A stretch of 64,000 bases of DNA from positions 1 to 64,000 of the forward strand of contig JAEEXN010000006.1 of NCBI GenBank assembly GCA_016291595.1, read 5' to 3'. How positions within the stretch are numbered: the stretch's first letter is position 1; every line of letters starts with the position of its first letter. Positions 38,042 through 48,924 of this stretch are shown here, in pieces. Position numbers and translations under genes: made by a program. The notes beneath the pieces are model-generated. The model searched no databases. It worked only from the letters and a program-made list of their open reading frames with translations, and was not told where the DNA came from. Source of the DNA: Prevotella sp. (GTDB lineage: Bacteria; Bacteroidota; Bacteroidia; Bacteroidales; Bacteroidaceae).

Positions 38042-38848
38042 ATGGCTAAGAAAGTATTATTCATTAACCAGGAGATTGCTCCATTTGTTCCAGAAAGCGA
38101 AATGTCTGTCATGGGACGCGATTTGCCACAGGCGGTACAGGAACAAGGTTTCGAGATCCGCACCTTCATGCCCAAATGGGGAACTATTAACGAGCGCCGC
38201 GGGCAATTGCATGAGGTTATTCGTCTCTCTGGTATGAATCTTATCATCGACGACACAGACCACCCGCTCATCATTAAGGTGGCCTCGATTCCCACATCCA
38301 GAATCCAAGTGTATTTCATCGATAATGAGGATTACTTCATGAAGCGCCAGATGGAAGCTGATGAGAGCGGAGAAGAATATCCTGACAATGGAGAAAGAGC
38401 AATTTTCTTTGCGCGCGGCGTATTAGAAACTGTGAAAAAATTGCGCTGGACACCTGACATTATCCAATGCCAAGGCTGGATGGCTGGCGTGATTCCGTTC
38501 TACGTAAAAACAGCATACAAAGATGAGCCATCGTTCGCAGATACAAAGGTTGTTACCTCATTCTTTAACAGCACGCTGAAAGGTGACTTCGGCGATAATT
38601 TCAAGAAATGTGTTGATTACCGCGATGCTAAAGCCGAGCTCCTCAATAAATACAATGAGAAATTCGACTTTATGGAATTAGGAAAAATGGCCATTGATTA
38701 TTCTGATGGTATCGTTTTTGCCGCCGAGAACGTTAATCAGGACCTGCTCGAATACGCAACCCAAAGCCGCCTACCCTTGCTGAACTACCCGGGCGGAGAA
38801 GGCTATGGGGCTGCTTATAGTGAATTCTACAACAAGATTACAGAATAA
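38042..38848 (+). CDS. Glycogen/starch synthase N-terminal domain protein (short GT5-like)
   Basis: KVLFINQEIAPFVPESEMSVMGRDLPQAVQEQGFEIRTFMPKWG; TACCTTTG promoter upstream. Confidence 0.8.
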   Translation: MAKKVLFINQEIAPFVPESEMSVMGRDLPQAVQEQGFEIRTFMPKWGTINERRGQLHEVIRLSGMNLIIDDTDHPLIIKVASIPTSRIQVYFIDNEDYFMKRQMEADESGEEYPDNGERAIFFARGVLETVKKLRWTPDIIQCQGWMAGVIPFYVKTAYKDEPSFADTKVVTSFFNSTLKGDFGDNFKKCVDYRDAKAELLNKYNEKFDFMELGKMAIDYSDGIVFAAENVNQDLLEYATQSRLPLLNYPGGEGYGAAYSEFYNKITE

Positions 38849-40341
38849 TGAAATTAAGACTTCTGACAGGGCTTGCCTTCATCGCAATAGCTTTGTCGTC
38901 ATGCGATGACACTACAGAAACAATTGGTACATCGCTGACAAACGACATGGATTATCTGAAAATCTCAACAGATACCTTTATTGTTAGTACTCGCTCTATT
39001 GCTGCCGACTCGGTTTTGTCGCGTAGTGATATAGGTTATGTGGGAAAAATCAAAGATCCTGAAACCGGCTCTTATATTACTGGTGATTTCATGGTGCAAT
39101 TCCATACGCTGGAAGGCTTAAACAGCTCGCTCTTTCCTAAGAAGGACAGTATTGTAAGCCGCATCAATGGTGAAATCGTAGCCGACTCGTGTGATTTGCG
39201 ACTTTATTACACTACATACTACGGTGACTCACTTGCAACCATGACCCTGACTGCCCGTGAGATGAACAGGCCTATGGAGGATAATGTCAAATATTACTCT
39301 AATTTCAATCCTGTTGAGAAGAATTATATCCGCGAGAATGGTATTTCGAAACAGAAGACCTACACACTATCCGACCTTAGCATAAAAGATTCTCTCAGGA
39401 ACAGCAAGGATTATTGGAATAACATCCGAATCAAACTCGATGAGGAATATACTGATGCGGATGGTAACACCTATAATAATTATGGTACATATCTGATCCG
39501 GAAGTTTTTTGAGAACCCCAATAACTTCAACGATTCCTACTCCTTCATCCATAATATTTGCCCAGGATTCTTTTTCCAGAATACAGGCGGCTTAGGAAGT
39601 ATGGCATATATAAATGGAAGCAAACTGAATGTCTATTTCCGTTATCATCCAAACGACACGACAACCTCAGTAGGAGTGGTATCATTCGACGGAACAGAGG
39701 AGGTTCTGCAAACCACGCGCATATCGAATGACCGTGCGACGTTGGATAAGCTCATTAACGACAACTCATGTACATATATTAAGAGTCCTGCCGGTATTTT
39801 TACTGAAATGACCCTGCCTGTAGACGAGATTATCAACAACCATCAGAACGACACGCTGAGCACCGCAAAAATAGTGTTGTCGCGCATCAATAACGATAGC
39901 CACACAGGATACGAGCTTGAGGCTCCCACCTATTTGCTAATGGTGCAGAAAGACAGTTTGTACAGTTTCTTTGAGAAGAATAAGTTACACAACAACAAAA
40001 CGTCATTCTTGATTCCTCGTGACTCCTATACAGATCAGACAACCAGAAAGACTGTGTATTATAATTCATATACTTTCAGCAACATATCAAATCTCGTGAG
40101 AGCAATGGCTGAGGAGAAAGCTAAAGGTGGCTCATCTTATACTACACAGCATCCAAACTGGAACAAAGTAGTTTTGGTGCCTGTCAGCGTATCAACGACA
40201 CAGAGTTCCAGCAATTCTGTAGTATACAACAAGATTATCAATGATATGTCGCTAACTAGCACGAGGCTTATCGGAGGCTCAGCCAATCCTCATGAGCAGT
40301 TGAAGATTAGTGTTGTCTACAGTAAGTTTAATAAGGAATAA
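38848..40341 (+). CDS. DUF4270-type lipoprotein
   Basis: Lipobox ALSSCDD and TIGTSLTNDMDYLKISTDTF pattern; TAATG overlap with previous gene. Confidence 0.7.
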   Translation: MKLRLLTGLAFIAIALSSCDDTTETIGTSLTNDMDYLKISTDTFIVSTRSIAADSVLSRSDIGYVGKIKDPETGSYITGDFMVQFHTLEGLNSSLFPKKDSIVSRINGEIVADSCDLRLYYTTYYGDSLATMTLTAREMNRPMEDNVKYYSNFNPVEKNYIRENGISKQKTYTLSDLSIKDSLRNSKDYWNNIRIKLDEEYTDADGNTYNNYGTYLIRKFFENPNNFNDSYSFIHNICPGFFFQNTGGLGSMAYINGSKLNVYFRYHPNDTTTSVGVVSFDGTEEVLQTTRISNDRATLDKLINDNSCTYIKSPAGIFTEMTLPVDEIINNHQNDTLSTAKIVLSRINNDSHTGYELEAPTYLLMVQKDSLYSFFEKNKLHNNKTSFLIPRDSYTDQTTRKTVYYNSYTFSNISNLVRAMAEEKAKGGSSYTTQHPNWNKVVLVPVSVSTTQSSSNSVVYNKIINDMSLTSTRLIGGSANPHEQLKISVVYSKFNKE

Positions 40342-40347
40342 AGGAAT

Positions 40348-40476
40348 ATGGCTGACAATTTCCTTGAACGCCATCATGAGGAATACGAGAAGCGAAAAGC
40401 CTCATGGCTAAGAAAGAAAAAACATCTTCCGCCACTAGGCAGGACGGTTGAAAAGCCTGAGGACGAAGCTCTTTAA
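40348..40476 (+). CDS. 42-aa small protein (not in ORF track)
   Basis: Reads MADNFLERHHEEYEKRKASWLRKKKHLPPLGRTVEKPEDEAL*, directly after the DUF4270 gene and before a terminator. Confidence 0.6.
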   Translation: MADNFLERHHEEYEKRKASWLRKKKHLPPLGRTVEKPEDEAL

Positions 40477-40494
40477 CAGATAACAAGTTTTAAT

Positions 40495-40536
40495 AAAGAT
40501 GCCAGACATTGAGAAACATGCCTGGCATCTTTTGTA
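40495..40536. terminator. Intrinsic terminator
   Basis: AAAGATGCCAG...CTGGCATCTTTT perfect 11-bp stem between convergent genes. Confidence 0.85.
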
Positions 40537-40556
40537 TTATATAACAAGGATTTCTA

Positions 40557-42989
40557 TCATCCAATCACCTTGAAACGGGCAAACTTCAAAAGCAATTGTT
40601 TCGTTCCAGTATTACGGAACTGAACAGTAGCTTTCGTATTCTCCCCAGTTCCTTCAATCTTAACAACTTTGCCGACTCCAAAACGCTCGTGCTCAATAAC
40701 TGCGCCCTCACTAAGAGAGCCTCCTGAAGTATGTGGCGTACCAGTAGGAACTGTCCTGCTAACCACAGATGAGACTTTTCGCAGGTTTCCACCAGCAGAA
40801 ACAAGTTTACGCTTAAAACTATCGGTAAAAGGATCAGATGGGGTTTCCTCCTGATGCCCTACAATACGCTCTTTCGGATCAGCACGGAATTGACTGGCTA
40901 CAGGACGGCTGTTCTGAATACGTGAAGAACTGCCATACATCGTATCGCGGCCCATTCCACCAAAACTGTTACGTGTCTTCGCTCCGTAATAACGCCCGCT
41001 ATGGTCATCAATGCTCGTCTCAGACTCTATACGCAACAACATTGGATCTATATCGCTGATAAAACGGCTGGGTGTATCAAACTCCATTTTCCCAAAACGC
41101 CACCTGTTTTTCGCACAAGTCATAATACAATGCTTTTCTGCCCGCGTGATAGCTACATAAAGTAATCTTCGTTCCTCCTCAAGTTCACGCAGAGAGTTAG
41201 CACACAATGGACTCGGGAAAATATTCTCCTCCAAGCCAACAATAAATACAGTGGGAAACTCAAGTCCTTTCGCACTATGAATAGTCATCAGCGTCACACG
41301 ACTACCCTCTTCACCGTTATCACTATCTAAATCTGTCAATAAGGAAACCTCCTGTAAAAAGTCTGCTAACGAAACCTCATTTCCCAAACCTTCCTCTCTT
41401 CTACTCTCAACGAAGTCTTGCATTCCACTCAAGAACTCTTCCAAGTTCTCCTGTCTGGAAATGTTCTCAGGCGAACAATCTGAATAAAGGTCTGCACTGA
41501 TTCCACTTTGCTTGATAATATCATATCCGAGTGCATATGCGTCTTCTCTCGGAAAACGCTCAATAAAAGAACTTATAAGATTCTTAAAACTTCCGAGTTT
41601 ATTCAGTGTTCCATTATTAACATTCAGTCCATAACGCAATGGCTCCATTACAACACTCCATAAGCTCACGCCATATTGCATGGCAGCAGATGTTATCCTA
41701 CCGACAGTTGTATCGCCGATGCCACGTGAAGGATAATTAATAATTCGCTTAAATGCTTCCTCATCATCAGGATTAGCAACAAGCCTGAAATAAGCAATGA
41801 CATCCTTGATTTCTTTCCGTTGGTAGAAACTCAACCCGCCATAGATTCTGTATGGGATGTTTTGTTTCCGCATCGTTTCCTCAAACGAGCGACTTTGTGA
41901 GTTTGTTCGATATAAAATTGCGAAGTCGCCATAGTCGCACTTATCCTCGCGCTTAATTCGTAAGATATCATTACAGACGATAACAGCCTCCTCCTTATCG
42001 CTATAGGCATGCTTTAGAATCAATTTGTCGCCCTCTTCATTTCGGCTATATACATCCTTTGGAATCTGTCTTTGGTTCTTATGAATGAGAGAGTTGGCAG
42101 CCTGTACTATGCGTTGCGTACTACGATAATTCTGCTCTAGCTTGAATAGACGTGAATCGGTATAAAGTTGCTGGAAATTCAATATGTTATCAATATTCGC
42201 GCCTCGGAATCCATAGATACTCTGTGCATCATCACCAACAACACATACATGCTGATGCTCTTGTGTCAACTGCCATACTATTTGCTGTTGTACAGAGTTT
42301 GTGTCCTGATACTCATCAACAAGTACATACTGGTATTGATTGGCGTATTTCTTTCTTATATCCTCATGCTCACGAAACAAAACGAAAGTATTAACAAGCA
42401 AATCGTCAAAATCCATAGCATTTGCCTGTTGTAACCTCACACAATAAGCCAAGTAAATTTGGGAAATAGCAGGCATTCTGCTTTCACTGTCACGCTGAAG
42501 CGCATCACGCTCCTGTGCATATTGAGCTGGTAGAATCAGATGATTCTTAGCCATACTGATACGATTATGTACTGTGGCAGGTTTGTAAACTTTATCGTCA
42601 AGTTTCATTTCCTTTATGATACTCTTCACTAAGGAACGCGAGTCACTCTCATCATAAATCGTATAATTGCCATTGTAGCCAATTCTATCAGCCTCAACTC
42701 GAAGTATTCTGGAAAAGACAGAGTGGAACGTTCCCATATTAATGTGCCTGGCCTTATCCTCGCCAACAAGTTTTCCTATACGGTTCTTCATTTCTTTTGC
42801 CGCCTTGTTGGTAAATGTAAGTGCCAATATATTCCAAGGCATCACCCCATTCTCAAGCAACCATGCTATCTTATAGGTAAGCACACGTGTCTTTCCTGAG
42901 CCTGCACCGGCAATCACCAATGAAGGACCATCATTATAGGTAACAGCTTCTAACTGACTCTGATTCAGTTGATCCAGAAAACTCTTCAT
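40557..42989 (-). CDS. UvrD/PcrA-type ATP-dependent DNA helicase
   Basis: LNQSQLEAVTYNDGPSLVIAGAGSGKT, VDEYQDTN, SAKGLEFPTVFIVGLEE. Confidence 0.94.
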   Translation of the reverse strand: MKSFLDQLNQSQLEAVTYNDGPSLVIAGAGSGKTRVLTYKIAWLLENGVMPWNILALTFTNKAAKEMKNRIGKLVGEDKARHINMGTFHSVFSRILRVEADRIGYNGNYTIYDESDSRSLVKSIIKEMKLDDKVYKPATVHNRISMAKNHLILPAQYAQERDALQRDSESRMPAISQIYLAYCVRLQQANAMDFDDLLVNTFVLFREHEDIRKKYANQYQYVLVDEYQDTNSVQQQIVWQLTQEHQHVCVVGDDAQSIYGFRGANIDNILNFQQLYTDSRLFKLEQNYRSTQRIVQAANSLIHKNQRQIPKDVYSRNEEGDKLILKHAYSDKEEAVIVCNDILRIKREDKCDYGDFAILYRTNSQSRSFEETMRKQNIPYRIYGGLSFYQRKEIKDVIAYFRLVANPDDEEAFKRIINYPSRGIGDTTVGRITSAAMQYGVSLWSVVMEPLRYGLNVNNGTLNKLGSFKNLISSFIERFPREDAYALGYDIIKQSGISADLYSDCSPENISRQENLEEFLSGMQDFVESRREEGLGNEVSLADFLQEVSLLTDLDSDNGEEGSRVTLMTIHSAKGLEFPTVFIVGLEENIFPSPLCANSLRELEEERRLLYVAITRAEKHCIMTCAKNRWRFGKMEFDTPSRFISDIDPMLLRIESETSIDDHSGRYYGAKTRNSFGGMGRDTMYGSSSRIQNSRPVASQFRADPKERIVGHQEETPSDPFTDSFKRKLVSAGGNLRKVSSVVSRTVPTGTPHTSGGSLSEGAVIEHERFGVGKVVKIEGTGENTKATVQFRNTGTKQLLLKFARFKVIG

Positions 42990-43735
42990 TTCTTACTCTT
43001 ATAAACACCGCCGGTAACCGTTTTGGGATTAAAATCCTCACCCTCCTTAGGAAACGAGGGAACAAACTTCATTTCGTGTTGAATCTTTAACTGCCGCTTG
43101 CGAATATATGCACTTGGCGATTTCGATGAAAAGACACGAGGATTTGGCAACGTTACGGCTATTAACGCACATTCTGCTCGGCTTAATTCCTGGGAATTCT
43201 TGTTAAAATGATATTCAGCAACGGCATCGACACCATATATACCATTTCCCATTTCTATTGAGTTAAGATAAACTTCCATTATGCGCTGTTTGCTCCACAC
43301 AAGTTCAATTAGAGCTGTAAAGTATACCTCTAAACCTTTACGTACCCATGAGCGTCCTGGCCATAGGAACACATTCTTGGCTGTCTGCTGGGAAATGGTA
43401 CTGGCACCAAACTTATGCATTCCACGTTTTTTGTTTCGCTTTGCAGCATCCTCTATAGCATCATAGTCGAAGCCATGATGCAATAGGAATCGCACGTCCT
43501 CGCTTGCCATAACAGCAACGGGCATGTGGGGAGAAATACGTGATAATGGTACCCAATGATGATGCCATATAATACTTCCTCCATCCTTTATCTGCTCAAC
43601 ACTTCGGATGAACATCAAAGGAGTGACATAAACAGGAACAAAACGATACGCCACAACAGCGAGGATTGTCGAGCCAAAGAAGGCAGCCAATGTCCATCGG
43701 ATGATGTGGCGTATCTTTCTAATAATGTAGTTCAA
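42986..43735 (-). CDS. mtgA: Monofunctional biosynthetic peptidoglycan transglycosylase
   Basis: GT51 motifs (ASEDVRFLLHHGFD, GASTISQQTAKNVFLWPGRSW). Confidence 0.92.
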   Translation of the reverse strand: MNYIIRKIRHIIRWTLAAFFGSTILAVVAYRFVPVYVTPLMFIRSVEQIKDGGSIIWHHHWVPLSRISPHMPVAVMASEDVRFLLHHGFDYDAIEDAAKRNKKRGMHKFGASTISQQTAKNVFLWPGRSWVRKGLEVYFTALIELVWSKQRIMEVYLNSIEMGNGIYGVDAVAEYHFNKNSQELSRAECALIAVTLPNPRVFSSKSPSAYIRKRQLKIQHEMKFVPSFPKEGEDFNPKTVTGGVYKSKK

Positions 43736-43786
43736 TTGTTAATCTTCAATTCTGAATGATTATTGTCCAATTGTAAAATGTACGAA

Positions 43787-44461
43787 TTACTGAAGTGTAC
43801 CAGCATTAGCGGCGTCAATCATTGCCTGGCTAGCATACATATAAACCTCTACACGGCGGTTCTGCTGACGGCCGGCAGCTGTTGAGTTGTCTGCAACAGG
43901 ATTAGAAGAACCGAAACCTGTAACATTCTTGAACTGACTTGTTGGAACACCACACTGGGTCAGATATGTTGCAACAGACTGAGCACGGTTCTGGCTCAGA
44001 GGATTGTTGATAGCATCGTTACCTGTTGAGTCTGTGTATCCCTGAATGTCAACAGCCAGCTGAGGATCGCTCTTCAGTACGTTGGCAAAGTTCATCAACT
44101 CAGCCTTAGAAGAAGAGTTAAGAGTAGCTTTGTTTGTAGCGAAAAGAATACCGCTGTCGAAAGTAACCTTAACGGCCTTCAGACCATTAGCGTCGGTGAT
44201 TTCCTCAACCTTTGCATTCTCGAGAGCCTCTGCCTTAGCCTTAACCTTATCCATGTGCTTGCCAATCAAAGCACCAGCGCCTGCACCAACAGCACCACCA
44301 ACGGCAGCACCTACAGCAGTATTACCGGCAATCTTACCAATAATAGCACCAAGAAGAGCACCACCACCAGTTCCGATCAGCGCACCATTTTTCGTGGCAG
44401 AGCCACAACCTACGATCATTGCGAGACACATACCAAGTGTCATCAGTTTCATTTTCTTCAT
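43787..44461 (-). CDS. OmpA-family lipoprotein with glycine-zipper region
   Basis: Gly-rich zipper, OmpA C-term (VDIQGYTDSTGNDAINNPLSQNRAQSVATYL); lipobox MIVGC. Confidence 0.9.
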   Translation of the reverse strand: MKKMKLMTLGMCLAMIVGCGSATKNGALIGTGGGALLGAIIGKIAGNTAVGAAVGGAVGAGAGALIGKHMDKVKAKAEALENAKVEEITDANGLKAVKVTFDSGILFATNKATLNSSSKAELMNFANVLKSDPQLAVDIQGYTDSTGNDAINNPLSQNRAQSVATYLTQCGVPTSQFKNVTGFGSSNPVADNSTAAGRQQNRRVEVYMYASQAMIDAANAGTLQ

Positions 44462-44670
44462 AACTTTTTATTTTTAGTTTGGTAATTAAAAAATCATTCG
44501 TTGGTACAAAGGTAATCTTTTTTTCAACATATTAATCTTTTTCCCAACATTTTTTTGTAATTTTGCGGCAAAATTAGGCAAATATACCAATTTTAACAAC
44601 GGGATTTTCCTAAAACTCAATATGGATTTCCCTATATTTGACAAGAATTCAAAGAAAGTATAAGACATTT

Positions 44671-46149
44671 ATGGCAAAAGAACTTAAAGAAATGACCAAG
44701 CGTGCCGACAATTACAGTCAGTGGTATAACGACTTGGTAGTGAAGGCAGATTTGGCTGAGCAGTCGGCCGTACGTGGTTGTATGGTGATTAAACCATACG
44801 GCTATGCTATTTGGGAAAAAATGCAACATCAGCTTGACCTGATGTTCAAAGAAACAGGTGCTCAGAACGCTTACTTTCCGCTTCTTATTCCGAAATCGTT
44901 CCTCTCTCGTGAGGCCGAACATGTTGAAGGTTTCGCCAAAGAGTGTGCTGTAGTTACCCACTACCGTCTGCGCGCAAAAGAAGACAAGAGCGGCGTAGAG
45001 GTTGACCCAGCTGCAAAGTTGGAAGAAGAGTTGATTATACGTCCAACCAGTGAGACAATCATATGGAATACCTATAAGAACTGGATTCAATCCTGGCGTG
45101 ATCTGCCTCTTATGTGCAACCAATGGTGCAACGTTATGCGCTGGGAGATGCGTACACGCCCATTCTTGCGCACTTCAGAGTTCCTTTGGCAAGAAGGCCA
45201 CACTGCCCATGCAACTCGCGAAGAGGCAGAAGAAGAGGCAAAGAAGATGCTGAAAGTCTATGCCAAGTTTGCAGAAGAGTGGATGGCCGTTCCTGTTGTA
45301 CAAGGAGTTAAAAGTGAGACCGAGCGTTTTGCCGGAGCTCTTGATACCTACACCATCGAGGCTATGATGCAAGACGGAAAAGCCTTGCAGAGCGGAACAT
45401 CGCATTTCCTCGGTCAGAATTTCGCCAAGGCATTTGAGGTTACTTATTTGAATAAAGAGAACAAGCCTGAGTATGTATGGGCAACATCTTGGGGTGTTAG
45501 TACCCGTCTCATTGGTGCACTTATAATGACTCACTCTGATGATAACGGCCTCGTGCTTCCTCCGCGTCTTGCTCCTATTCAAGTTGTTATCGTGCCTATT
45601 TCGAAAGGCGATGACCTTCAGCGGATTACCGAGCGGCTTACACCAGTTATCAATGAGCTCCGCAAGGCTGGTATCAGCGTGAAATACGACGATGCAGATA
45701 ATAAGCGGCCAGGCTTCAAGTTTGCCGATTACGAGCTGAAGGGAGTTCCCGTCCGTCTGGTTATGGGAGCACGCGATTTAGAGAATGGTACCATTGAGGT
45801 TATGCGTCGCGACACACTCGAGAAAGAGACTCGCCCTGTAGAAGGAATTGTTGAATACGTTGAGCAGCTGCTCGAAGATATTCAGAAGAATATTTTCGAA
45901 AAAGCAAAAGCTTACCGTGATGCCCATATCTTCGAGTGCGACAATTATGAAGAGTTTAAGGAAAGAGTGAAAGACGGTGGTTTCTTCCTATGTCATTGGG
46001 ATGGTACTGCCGAGACGGAGGCTCAGATTAAGGAAGAGACTCAGGCTACTATTCGTTGCGTACCATTTGGTGTAGAGCAAACACCAGGAGTCGACATGGT
46101 TTCTGGCAAACCATCAAAGACCCGTGTCATTATAGCAAGAAGCTATTAA
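44671..46149 (+). CDS. proS: Prolyl-tRNA synthetase
   Basis: [57 protein letters not shown]. Confidence 0.97.
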   Translation: MAKELKEMTKRADNYSQWYNDLVVKADLAEQSAVRGCMVIKPYGYAIWEKMQHQLDLMFKETGAQNAYFPLLIPKSFLSREAEHVEGFAKECAVVTHYRLRAKEDKSGVEVDPAAKLEEELIIRPTSETIIWNTYKNWIQSWRDLPLMCNQWCNVMRWEMRTRPFLRTSEFLWQEGHTAHATREEAEEEAKKMLKVYAKFAEEWMAVPVVQGVKSETERFAGALDTYTIEAMMQDGKALQSGTSHFLGQNFAKAFEVTYLNKENKPEYVWATSWGVSTRLIGALIMTHSDDNGLVLPPRLAPIQVVIVPISKGDDLQRITERLTPVINELRKAGISVKYDDADNKRPGFKFADYELKGVPVRLVMGARDLENGTIEVMRRDTLEKETRPVEGIVEYVEQLLEDIQKNIFEKAKAYRDAHIFECDNYEEFKERVKDGGFFLCHWDGTAETEAQIKEETQATIRCVPFGVEQTPGVDMVSGKPSKTRVIIARSY

Positions 46150-46171
46150 GCGATTCTTATATAGTATAATG

Positions 46172-46205
46172 AAAAAGGACAGTCTAAACAGCTGTCCTTT
46201 TTTGT
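46172..46205 (+). terminator. Intrinsic terminator of proS
   Basis: AAAAAGGACAG...CTGTCCTTTTTT. Confidence 0.88.
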
Positions 46206-46278
46206 TGTTTATATTTAAGCCGTGATCATGAGGAGTGACGTAATGTTGTATTCCTATGGCATCATCACAACATTCATA

Positions 46279-46383
46279 GCCATTATTGGGCACTTCCATA
46301 AATGCAGAGGAACCTTCCACGAACACAGAGGAGCCTTCCACAGAAGCAGAGGAGCCTTCCACAAACGCAATGAGGATAAATAG
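46279..46383. repeat. 21-bp-period repeat, about 4-5 units
   Basis: aaatgcagaggaaccttccac / gaacacagaggagccttccac / agaagcagaggagccttccac / aaacgcaatgagg... Confidence 0.85.
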
Positions 46384-46395
46384 ATTTCCAGACAA

Positions 46396-47613
46396 CTACT
46401 TATTCTCATTAGAATTGCCCTGCATCCCCAACAACTCTTCCAACTCTTCTTGATGATTACCTTTCATGATAATATGGTGGTTGCCAATAGGATTTGTAAG
46501 GAAGTATTTAGCCTGCCGGGCATCATTCAACCGAATAACTTGTTGAGTGCGACAAAGGCCATTTTCTGCCTGATTGCGTATGAGCGTTCCTTGAGCAACA
46601 AACATGCGCGACAAGTCGCCAGCAAGTTTAAAAATAGTCATAGGTCCCTCTTCCACAAAACCACGAACACCTACCCCTATTCCCGACTCAAAATGGGTGT
46701 CAAGCTCATAACTATCTACCATATCCAGAGGGATTGTGCAATGCGCGAACAACAACTCTCCCGACTCGGGATTGATGCGCGCAGGATTCGCTTGGAAGCC
46801 TGAGCTGCCGGTTAACGAACGGGCAACCATCATAGAGAGCATGGATGGCACATCACCTTCGCATCCAGCTACAATCCCATCACCATTTAAACGTGCCAAT
46901 GCTAAACACCCTGTATTCTTTACCGCCGAGAGCAAATCGAAGCAGCGGATTGTAAAGCCCTGCAACTGATACTTTTGAACCAGATTACGCAAGGCTACAT
47001 ATATCTGCTCCGCCCCCGGTAATGCTTTCCGCACATCCTCTCGCAGAGTAACTTCGTTTGATACAGGCAGCGAACAATGGTTAACCTCATCAATTATTTC
47101 ATCAATACTAATATCAACTAAGTCTATGCCGAGAACGCTATTCAGTTTATCTGGATTATATATGCTTGAAATAAGCCAATCGGAAGGCCTTCCAATAACA
47201 CCCAGGCGACAACCGAATAGCTTTCTGCGAGCATGTTCTACACGCACCAACATACCTATACGTTGTCTTAAGTAGGCAGTATTGCCATGTAAGATTTCAC
47301 CGTCGGCACCTTGTTGGCGTAGATAGGAAAGAATTTCCATAGAAGCAGCCAACGAGTTGCTCTTACCAGAGGTTAACAGATAGAACTTCTTGCTTTGCTT
47401 GCGTAGAGTATTAAAACGGTCCTTAAAAATCCCCTCCGTTCCACCTGTTCGCACATAGATAAGATTCAACAAATACTTGCCGTACTCGTCGTAACTATCA
47501 TTTCTCAATTCATAATCTATTCCCAACTCAGCAAGAAAATGCTCAGTCTCATTAACCACTGATAAAGGATCGTGCAATGGCGATGTAAGCGTAAAAACAG
47601 CGATATCTGTCAT
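46396..47613 (-). CDS. Protein resembling sugar-isomerase (FucI/AraA-like) fold
   Basis: C-term GVRGFVEEGPMTIFKLAGDLSRMFVAQGTL...GNHHIIMKGNH suggests the fold; weak recognition. Confidence 0.45.
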   Translation of the reverse strand: MTDIAVFTLTSPLHDPLSVVNETEHFLAELGIDYELRNDSYDEYGKYLLNLIYVRTGGTEGIFKDRFNTLRKQSKKFYLLTSGKSNSLAASMEILSYLRQQGADGEILHGNTAYLRQRIGMLVRVEHARRKLFGCRLGVIGRPSDWLISSIYNPDKLNSVLGIDLVDISIDEIIDEVNHCSLPVSNEVTLREDVRKALPGAEQIYVALRNLVQKYQLQGFTIRCFDLLSAVKNTGCLALARLNGDGIVAGCEGDVPSMLSMMVARSLTGSSGFQANPARINPESGELLFAHCTIPLDMVDSYELDTHFESGIGVGVRGFVEEGPMTIFKLAGDLSRMFVAQGTLIRNQAENGLCRTQQVIRLNDARQAKYFLTNPIGNHHIIMKGNHQEELEELLGMQGNSNENK

Positions 47614-47765
47614 TTAAATACTACAATTAATTCTTTATTACTAAGTGTTTAGCTTTTTGCAAAGATAATAAAAAACGCGTAATAAATGCTTGTTTTACAA
47701 CAAAAATGATTATCTTTGTCCTAATTATTTGCCATCAAACAACGCATTGCCCTCAAGCATAGAAG

Positions 47766-48863
47766 ATGAAGAAGTCAAAGGAATTAGGCATTCGCAAGCT
47801 TATCGCATTGGAGTTGGCTGCTCACATAAGCAGCAACATCCGTAAAGAGCATCCACTCAGGCAATTGTTCTGGGAATGCACTTTGCGATGTAATGTAAGC
47901 TGCCGCCATTGCGGAAGCGATTGTAGGAAGCTTTCTGACATCAATGATATGCTGCGCGAGGACTTTTTCCGTGTACTCGACAATATTGCAACAAAAACAG
48001 ATCCTCATCGAGTATTTGTTACGATAACAGGAGGAGAACCTCTTCTTCGTGATGATTTGGAACTTTGTGGACAAGGCATTTTTGAACGCGGTTTTCCATG
48101 GGGAGTTGTTACAAACGGTCTTGTGCTGACCCCAAAGCGCTTTGAGTCACTTTGCATGTCTGGAATGCATAGTATTACCATTAGCCTTGACGGACTTGAA
48201 GAGAATCACAATTGGATGCGCCGCCATCCAAATAGTTTCCAGATGGTTGACCAAGCTCTCGACCTGCTTGTCAAGAATCCTCAAATTGCCTCTGATGTCG
48301 TTACATGCGTCAATCAGCGCAATTACGACCAGCTTCCAGCTATACGTGACTATCTTATTAACAAAGGAATCGGTTACTGGCGCATCTACTCCATTTTCCC
48401 AGTAGGACGAGCAGCAAAAGACCCCGTGATGCAAATCAGTAATGAACAATACCGGGGTATGCTCGACTTTATCCGGCAGACACGACATGAGGGCAGAATC
48501 AACGCTTCATATGGTTGCGAAGGATTTTTAGGGCGTTACGAAGGAGAGGTAAGAGATATGTTCTTCGACTGCCAGGCTGGTGTGACGGTAGGCTCCGTTA
48601 TGGCAGACGGATCAATTGCCGCCTGCGCAAGTATCCGTTCTAACTATAGCCAAGGTAATATCTACGAGGACGATTTCATGGACGTTTGGGAAAACCGCTA
48701 TACTCTTTATAGAAGGCGCGACTGGATGCGCAAAGATGAATGTAAAGATTGCCGGTATTGGCGGTACTGCAGGGGAAATGGAATGCATCTACGAGATGAT
48801 GATGGAAACCTGATCCTTTGCCATTTGAAAAGAATAAATGAGATGGATAATAGTGTTAAATAA
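47766..48863 (+). CDS. Radical SAM/SPASM enzyme (rSAM/lipoprotein system type, TIGR04133-like)
   Basis: CTLRCNVSCRHCGSDC radical SAM motif; C-terminal SPASM cysteines (CASIR...CKDCRYWRYCRGNGMHLR...C). Confidence 0.88.
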   Translation: MKKSKELGIRKLIALELAAHISSNIRKEHPLRQLFWECTLRCNVSCRHCGSDCRKLSDINDMLREDFFRVLDNIATKTDPHRVFVTITGGEPLLRDDLELCGQGIFERGFPWGVVTNGLVLTPKRFESLCMSGMHSITISLDGLEENHNWMRRHPNSFQMVDQALDLLVKNPQIASDVVTCVNQRNYDQLPAIRDYLINKGIGYWRIYSIFPVGRAAKDPVMQISNEQYRGMLDFIRQTRHEGRINASYGCEGFLGRYEGEVRDMFFDCQAGVTVGSVMADGSIAACASIRSNYSQGNIYEDDFMDVWENRYTLYRRRDWMRKDECKDCRYWRYCRGNGMHLRDDDGNLILCHLKRINEMDNSVK

Positions 48864-48924
48864 TCTATAAATAGTGTTTATTTCAGTATTAATCATTAAC
48901 TTAGCAACATAAAAGATTTTGACC

